Program-made: the position numbers and the translations under genes
From: Desulfovibrio sp.
GTDB lineage: Bacteria; Desulfobacterota; Desulfovibrionia; Desulfovibrionales; Desulfovibrionaceae
Reading direction: 5' to 3'
Length of the DNA: 64,000 nt
Assembly (NCBI GenBank): GCA_016208105.1
Contig: JACQYS010000013.1
Coordinates: 1-64,000, forward strand
Part shown: in pieces, positions 62,542-64,000 of the stretch
How positions within the stretch are numbered: position 1 is the first letter of the stretch
Layout: each line of letters begins with the position of its first letter
The notes under the pieces: model-generated
What the model saw: only the letters and a program-made list of their open reading frames with translations
Database searches by the model: none
What the model was told of the DNA's origin: nothing

Positions 62542-63387
62542 ATGCAAATCATCACTTCTCCCAAAGAATTCCAATCCTTGTGCTGGTCCTGGCGCGCCCA
62601 GGCAATAACAAGCTCCTTCGTGCCCACCATGGGTTCGCTCCACCAGGGCCATCTTTCCCTCATGGAATGGGGACGTTCCAACGCGCAGAAACTCGCGGTG
62701 AGCATCTTCGTCAATCCCACCCAGTTCGGCCCAAACGAGGACCTGGCCCGCTATCCCCGCGACCCCAAGGGCGACGCAGCCAAGGCCGAAGCGGCCGGAG
62801 CGGATGTGCTGTTTATGCCCGAGCCCGGCGACATGTATCCTGACGGATTCGCCACCTCCGTGCGCGTTTCCGGGTTGACGGGCGGGCTGTGCGGACGCTC
62901 ACGGCCCGGACATTTCGACGGAGTGGCCGTGGTTGTCACCAAGCTCCTCATGCTCTCCATGCCCACCGTTGCGGTTTTTGGCCAAAAGGACTGGCAACAA
63001 CTGGCCGTGATCCGGCGCATGGTCCGCGACCTGGACATCCCCGTGGCCATCGAAGGACTCCCCATCCACCGGGAGCCGGACGGATTGGCCATGAGCTCGC
63101 GCAACATCTATCTTTCGCCAGGGGAGCGGGCCCAGGCTCCGCACATCCACAAGGGGCTGCTCTTGGCCCGCGACATGGTAACCGCAGGCGAACGATCGCC
63201 CCATAAAGTCCTGGCGGCCGTGTCCGATTATTTCCGGAAGAACATCCCCGACGCGAGCGTGGACTATATCGAATGCGTCCACCCCGAGACCACTCAGCCC
63301 GTGGGCGACGTGAGCGGCCCGGCCCTGCTGGCTGTGGCGGTGCAGTTCCCAAAAGCCAGGCTCATCGACAACATGCTTTTGGGCTAA
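62542..63387 (+). CDS. panC: Pantothenate synthetase
   Basis: A 281-residue enzyme that joins pantoate and beta-alanine with ATP to make pantothenate. The family signatures P-T-M-G-S-L-H-Q-G-H, F-V-N-P-x-Q-F and S-R-N-x-Y-L are present. The ATG at 62542 begins at the usual place. No strong ribosome site. It lies between the FliD-like gene and metK. Confidence 0.96.
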   Translation: MQIITSPKEFQSLCWSWRAQAITSSFVPTMGSLHQGHLSLMEWGRSNAQKLAVSIFVNPTQFGPNEDLARYPRDPKGDAAKAEAAGADVLFMPEPGDMYPDGFATSVRVSGLTGGLCGRSRPGHFDGVAVVVTKLLMLSMPTVAVFGQKDWQQLAVIRRMVRDLDIPVAIEGLPIHREPDGLAMSSRNIYLSPGERAQAPHIHKGLLLARDMVTAGERSPHKVLAAVSDYFRKNIPDASVDYIECVHPETTQPVGDVSGPALLAVAVQFPKARLIDNMLLG

Positions 63388-63510
63388 CTGGCTTCACCTC
63401 CCGGAAATGACCTGCGGCTGTTTGAGGCTCACAGACTACGAAATGTGTTGTTTATACAATTCCAGCCGCGAATCCGCATGCCGCGGCTTACAAAAACCAG
63501 GAGTCGGTGT

Positions 63511-63564
63511 TTGACAACCCTTCCCGACTTGTGACACATGGCCTAGCGGCCTTTATCGGCCGCA
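63511..63564 (+). promoter_or_regulatory. Possible metK promoter and leader hairpin
   Basis: TTGACA at 63,511 has only a poor -10 match near 63,534. A hairpin GCGGCC/TTTATC/GGCCGC follows at about 63,547-63,564 in the leader. I see no SAM riboswitch. Confidence 0.35.
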
Positions 63565-63621
63565 AATCGCATTTGCATCAATCGCCGGATCGGCGAATTT
63601 TCTTCCCTGGGAGGAACCTTC

Positions 63622-64000
63622 ATGGTCGCTGCTTCTAAAGGCAAGTATCTCTTCACTTCCGAATCCGTCACCGAGGGACACCCCGACAAGGTCGCGGACC
63701 AGATTTCCGACGCCGTCCTGGACGCCATCTTCAAGCAGGATCCCAATGCCCGCGTTGCCTGCGAAACCCTGGTCACCACGGGTCTGGCCTTCATCGCCGG
63801 TGAGATCACCACCTCCGCCTTCGCCGATTTCGCCGGCATCGTGCGCGAGACCGTGAAGAACGTAGGCTACAACAGCTCGCAGATGGGTTTCGACTGGGAG
63901 ACCTGCGCCGTCATTTCCTCCGTGGACAAGCAGTCCGCGGACATCGCCCAGGGCGTTGACCGGACCAAGCCCGAAGAGCAGGGCGCTGGCGACCAGGGCA
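63622..64000 (+). CDS. metK: S-adenosylmethionine synthetase (5' part)
   Basis: The first ~126 residues are in the window; the gene continues past the edge. The motif [13 protein letters not shown] and the later G-D-Q-G are those of MetK, which makes S-adenosylmethionine from methionine and ATP. GGGAGGAACC precedes the ATG. Confidence 0.96.
   Translation, partial: MVAASKGKYLFTSESVTEGHPDKVADQISDAVLDAIFKQDPNARVACETLVTTGLAFIAGEITTSAFADFAGIVRETVKNVGYNSSQMGFDWETCAVISSVDKQSADIAQGVDRTKPEEQGAGDQG

Noticed and set aside
63388-63621. SAM riboswitch upstream of metK
   Set aside because: Only a simple hairpin and a weak promoter are visible; no SAM-I or SAM-II core sequence could be recognised.

Overview
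The window looks like chromosome of a motile, chemotactic Gram-negative deltaproteobacterium, most plausibly a Desulfovibrionales-type sulfate reducer. This is an inference from gene content: a bacteriohemerythrin, two large methyl-accepting chemotaxis proteins, an HcpR/FNR-like regulator facing a polyferredoxin membrane protein, flagellar genes beside truA, panC and metK, and GC-rich core genes.

Layout. (1) 1-17.9 kb is a signalling region: a flagellin 3'-end remnant, a bacteriohemerythrin, a PAS-GGDEF diguanylate cyclase, a BvgS-like hybrid histidine kinase, a chemoreceptor, a five-domain ligand/PAS/GGDEF/EAL/BLUF c-di-GMP protein, an exported beta-carbonic anhydrase with a membrane anchor, an MCP-cheW operon and a TetR regulator. 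(2) 18.1-34.2 kb is an accessory island, read almost wholly on the minus strand. It holds a tyrosine integrase, a second tyrosine recombinase, an HTH-AbrB regulator, a DUF927 ATPase, a D5/P4-type helicase, a DUF6573 protein, two paralogous radical SAM proteins, a tRNA-guanine-transglycosylase-like (TGT/DpdA-like) protein and several unknowns. I saw no virion genes. (3) 34,301-41,836 is a separate compact integrative element in the 3' half of tRNA-Ala(GGC), bounded by exact 45-bp direct repeats. It carries a single-chain Type IIG-like restriction-modification protein, a possible Rep protein near an iteron-like cluster, a serine recombinase with a structured leader, an AlpA-like excisionase and an integrase. 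(4) 42-64 kb is core genome: dppBC-type permeases, recN, a five-gene glycosyltransferase operon, a radical SAM/SPASM protein, a 4Fe-4S membrane protein divergent from a Crp/Fnr regulator, fliJ, a motE-like gene, truA, a FliD-like protein, panC and the 5' part of metK.

How the parts work together. Region 1 links environmental input (small ligands, blue light, oxygen) to c-di-GMP and chemotaxis. The strongest candidate for an undescribed system is the island block at 24.8-32.4 kb. A TGT-fold protein that keeps its base-binding and nucleophile aspartates but lacks the TGT zinc motif sits directly upstream of one of two equal-length radical SAM paralogs, with a possible clamp-like protein and a D5 helicase before it. 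A base-modification or repair role tied to replication of the element is inference only. The 34-42 kb element combines a tRNA attachment site, a self-contained defence enzyme, a possible replication origin and a recombinase whose ribosome binding site could be masked by an exactly complementary hairpin loop.
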